A DNA stretch of 15,820 bases from CALBPI01 sp039815365. Its GTDB lineage: Bacteria; Pseudomonadota; Gammaproteobacteria; Steroidobacterales; Woeseiaceae. Shown here one piece after another: positions 13,426 through 15,820 of the stretch. The DNA lies in the NCBI GenBank assembly GCA_039815365.1, contig JBCBZK010000079.1, positions 1 through 15,820 on the forward strand. Direction: 5' to 3'. Position 1 is the first letter of the stretch; each line of letters opens with the position of its first letter. Position numbers and translations under genes: made by a program. The notes beneath the pieces were generated by a model. It saw nothing but the letters and a program-made list of their open reading frames with translations. It was not told the DNA's origin and made no database searches.

Positions 13426-15588
13426 CTAGCGCGCGGCCTCATCAACACGAAAGGCAGACGACAGTTGCGCCTGTGAATCGCCGCCAATCCAGATGTGATA
13501 CTCGCCAGCTTCTGTGACCCATTGATTGCGACGGCCGTAGAATCCAAGATCGTTAGGCGTCAATGTGAATTGCACCGTTATCGTGTGACCAGCAGGCACA
13601 TGCACACGTTCGAAGCCCTTGAGCTCACGAACCGGACGCGTCACGCTAGCGGCGACGTCGCGAACATACAACTGCGCTACTTCGTCAATATCGCAATCGC
13701 CCGTGTTAGTGATCGAAGCCTGCGCGATGAGCGTTTCATCGGCTGCAAGGTGCTGGCTGGACAACACAAGATCGTGATACTCAACCGTGCTGTAACTTAA
13801 GCCAAAGCCGAAAGGGAACAACGGCGTGAAGCCTGCATCCAGATGATAGGCGCTCATACCCAATGAGGTCTGCGGCGCATGAGAATCGAGCGTGTCGATG
13901 TGTGCAATCGTCTCGGCTGTCGGCGGTTTGCCGGTATTTTTCTGGTTGTAGTAGATCGGTATCTGTCCAACCATCTTTGGAAAGCTCACGGGCAACTTGC
14001 CGGACGGCGTGGCATGACCTAGTACAAGCTCAGCAATCGCCGGGCCACCAAGACTGCCTGGGTGCCAGCAATACAGCACGGCATCAACGTCGTCGATCAT
14101 GTTGGTGAGCGTCAGCGGACGGCCTGCCAGAATGACAGCAATAACGGGTTTGCCCGCTTCGCGCAGATGTGTAACGAGCTGCACTTGTGCACCAGGGAGA
14201 TTAATGTCTGCACGCGAGTGAGCTTCCCCCGACAAAATGGATTCTTCGCCAAGAAACAGCAGAACTGCATCAGCGTTTTTGGCAGCAGCAAGCGCTGCAT
14301 CGAAACCGCCGCGCTCTCGACTACGAGAATGCTCAAGCACGCGCTGGTAATCGATCTCAACACTGCCCTGACATAGTTTGCGCAGCCACTGGAGCGGTGT
14401 AACGCTTAACTCACGGTCACCGTCAAACACCCACGTACCCATCTGCTGGTAAGGAGCATCTGCCAAGGGTCCCAGCACCGCAATACGCGATAGCTGATCG
14501 GTATTGAGTGGCAACGTCGCTTTCTCGTTCTTGAGCAACACACAACTTTGCTGTGCGAGCCGTAATGCGACCGCTTGTCGTTCGGCGATTGTTGCCGGCT
14601 CACAAGGCGGCGCATCGGTGAACGGACGCTCAAACAAACCCAACCGGAACTTTGCTCGTAGAATATTTCTGACGGCATCGTCGATACGCGCGATATCTAC
14701 CGTGCCTTGTTCAATGAGTTGCGGTAAATGGTGCCAGTAACACTCGCCGGCCATCTCCATATCCACGCCTGCAGTAATCGCCTCACGTGCAGAGCCTGCA
14801 TCGTCGTGCGTGAGACCATGAGTCTTGAGTTGTTGCACGGATTCCCAATCACTGACGACCAGACCGTCGAAACCCCACTCGTCGCGCAGCACATCTCGCA
14901 GCAGGTAGTCATTCGCTGTCGCAGGCACCCCATCTATATCGCTAAACGATGTCATCAGCGTGAGCACACCGGCATCGACCGCCGCGCGGAATGGGCGCAA
15001 ATGCACGTTACGCAACTCATTCTCCGGGATATTGGTCGCCGCATAGTCACGGCCGGCCTCAGCCGCACCGTAGCCAACGAAGTGTTTTGCACACGCAGCG
15101 ATCGCCGTCGCCTCGCTTGGATTATCGGTTTGAAATCCGCGTACCATCGCAGCGCCTAGACATTCGGCCAGATACGGGTCTTCACCAAAGCTCTCAGCGA
15201 TCCGCCCCCAACGCGGGTCGCGCGTGATGTCCACCATCGGCGCAAACGTCCAGTTAATACCAACGCCAGACGCCTCGATCGCCGCATGCCGCGCACCGAC
15301 CTCAACTAACAACGGATTCCACGCAGCAGCTTGACCTAGCGGGATTGGCAGCACTGTCTTGAATCCGTGAATCACGTCGCGGCCAACCAGCAACGGGATC
15401 CCAAGGCGGCTGTGTTCAACAGCAATGCGTTGCAGCTCGTTGACGATATGCACATCTGCATTGTTCAACACCGATCCGACGTGACCCGCGCGGATACGCT
15501 CACCCAGATAGTCTGGTGGATGGCCCCAACTGGCATCGAGCTGCACTAACTGACCTAGCTTCTCATCCAGCGTCATTTTGCCAAGCAA
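13426..15588 (-). CDS. GH3 β-glucosidase (BglX-like)
   Basis: This 720-residue enzyme should release glucose from the non-reducing ends of β-gluco-oligosaccharides. The N-terminal GH3 barrel (about 1-320) contains GRDVIHGF (69-76), FAPMVDITRDPRWGRIAES, AKHFVGYG with substrate-binding K168-H169, and VVSDWES with nucleophile D247. The second α/β domain (about 345-560) has GEESILSGEAHSRADINLPG, with E455 a candidate acid/base. A C-terminal FnIII-like domain (about 605-715) includes VAQLYVRD and RPVRELKGFERV. No signal peptide is visible, so it is probably cytoplasmic. The start used is a TTG; the next Met is at residue 5. Upstream in-frame codons still look like GH3 N-terminus (HRISELLGKM) back toward a TGA at 15670-15672, but contain no ATG or GTG, so the true start is uncertain. 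It heads the GH3-GH17-LysR cluster. Confidence 0.92.
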   Translation of the reverse strand: MLGKMTLDEKLGQLVQLDASWGHPPDYLGERIRAGHVGSVLNNADVHIVNELQRIAVEHSRLGIPLLVGRDVIHGFKTVLPIPLGQAAAWNPLLVEVGARHAAIEASGVGINWTFAPMVDITRDPRWGRIAESFGEDPYLAECLGAAMVRGFQTDNPSEATAIAACAKHFVGYGAAEAGRDYAATNIPENELRNVHLRPFRAAVDAGVLTLMTSFSDIDGVPATANDYLLRDVLRDEWGFDGLVVSDWESVQQLKTHGLTHDDAGSAREAITAGVDMEMAGECYWHHLPQLIEQGTVDIARIDDAVRNILRAKFRLGLFERPFTDAPPCEPATIAERQAVALRLAQQSCVLLKNEKATLPLNTDQLSRIAVLGPLADAPYQQMGTWVFDGDRELSVTPLQWLRKLCQGSVEIDYQRVLEHSRSRERGGFDAALAAAKNADAVLLFLGEESILSGEAHSRADINLPGAQVQLVTHLREAGKPVIAVILAGRPLTLTNMIDDVDAVLYCWHPGSLGGPAIAELVLGHATPSGKLPVSFPKMVGQIPIYYNQKNTGKPPTAETIAHIDTLDSHAPQTSLGMSAYHLDAGFTPLFPFGFGLSYSTVEYHDLVLSSQHLAADETLIAQASITNTGDCDIDEVAQLYVRDVAASVTRPVRELKGFERVHVPAGHTITVQFTLTPNDLGFYGRRNQWVTEAGEYHIWIGGDSQAQLSSAFRVDEAAR

Positions 15589-15657
15589 TTCGCTGATCCG
15601 ATGCTCGGTAGGATCCGAACTATCGACAACGTGTGGACAAAAGGTGTTTATGACGGA

Positions 15658-15674
15658 ATTGATTTCAAATCAAT
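15658..15674. promoter_or_regulatory. 17-bp palindrome ATTGATTTCAAATCAAT, candidate LysR box
   Basis: The 8-bp arms are perfectly complementary around a central C. The dyad contains the T-N11-A pattern (15660 to 15672) that LysR-type regulators bind. It lies 69 bases upstream of the GH3 TTG codon in an AT-rich stretch that includes a run of eight A residues on the minus strand, as expected for a promoter region; the -35/-10 matches I can find here are weak. It may be the autoregulatory site of the LysR protein encoded by the third gene of this cluster. Confidence 0.4.
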
Positions 15675-15736
15675 AAATCCATTTTTTTTGGCTTTTGGTG
15701 CCCTTATCAACAGAAAGGTGGTATGGAAAACCATGT

Positions 15737-15820
15737 TTAAACGATCCGCTCAACGATACTTTGTAGCCATTCACCGATACTACCCATGCCGTTAAACGTG
15801 CCTATGCACCTTGAAAATAA
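15737..15820 (-). CDS. Possible C-terminal end of an upstream gene
   Basis: From the right edge to a TAA at 15737-15739 the frame is open for 27 codons and ends in GSIGEWLQSIVERIV, an amphipathic sequence reasonable for a protein C-terminus. The fragment is too short to identify, and an open frame of this length can arise by chance. About 148 bases separate it from the GH3 start. Confidence 0.25.
   Translation of the reverse strand, partial: LFSRCIGTFNGMGSIGEWLQSIVERIV

Noticed and set aside
15646..15735. Frameshift in the A8 run joining an upstream ATG (15733-15735) to the GH3 frame
   Set aside because: The GH3 frame has an in-frame TGA at 15670-15672 downstream of the A8 run, so an indel in that run would not create a continuous reading frame; the upstream peptide also has no GH3 or signal-peptide character.

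Overview
The window carries a β-1,3-glucan (laminarin-type) degradation locus. Every convincing gene lies on the minus strand, so the locus reads from right to left. Moderate-to-high GC, a GcvA-like LysR regulator, several lipobox lipoproteins with outer-membrane-type +2 residues, and an outer-membrane β-barrel ending in phenylalanine together suggest a Gram-negative, probably marine gammaproteobacterium. This is inferred from gene content; there is no rRNA or other taxonomic marker.

Upstream block (15820 to 11452): the possible tail of an unidentified gene at the window edge, an AT-rich region with a 17-bp palindrome, then a tight cluster of a GH3 β-glucosidase, a GH17 lipoprotein β-1,3-glucanase and a LysR-type regulator, with gaps of 33 and 18 bp. 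The GH3 gene has no ATG or GTG start at the position its N-terminus requires.

Control region (11451 to 10977): about 475 bp with a weak terminator-like hairpin, a possible 65-residue small ORF behind an AGGAGG ribosome site, an 8-bp-stem hairpin, a perfect 14-bp LacI-type palindrome overlapping a consensus TTGACA -35 element, and a leader hairpin followed by six T residues just before the next gene's ribosome site.

Downstream block (10976 to 1): a GH16 laminarinase lipoprotein; a 1702-residue lipoprotein made almost entirely of ten β-sandwich modules in the order A-A-B-A'/A-A-B-A'/A-B; a fusion of a clan GH-A-like catalytic domain to a C-terminal outer-membrane β-barrel; a 248-residue lipoprotein of unknown function; and the N-terminal 248 residues of a second exported GH-A/GH2-like enzyme that runs off the left edge.

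Proposed working: GH16 and GH17 lipoproteins, a multi-module glycan-binding scaffold and a barrel-anchored hydrolase would act together at the outer membrane, with GH3 releasing glucose from the products. No SusC/SusD pair, TonB receptor or sugar permease is visible. The standout candidates for an undescribed system are the hydrolase-barrel fusion and the ten-module scaffold encoded directly before it.
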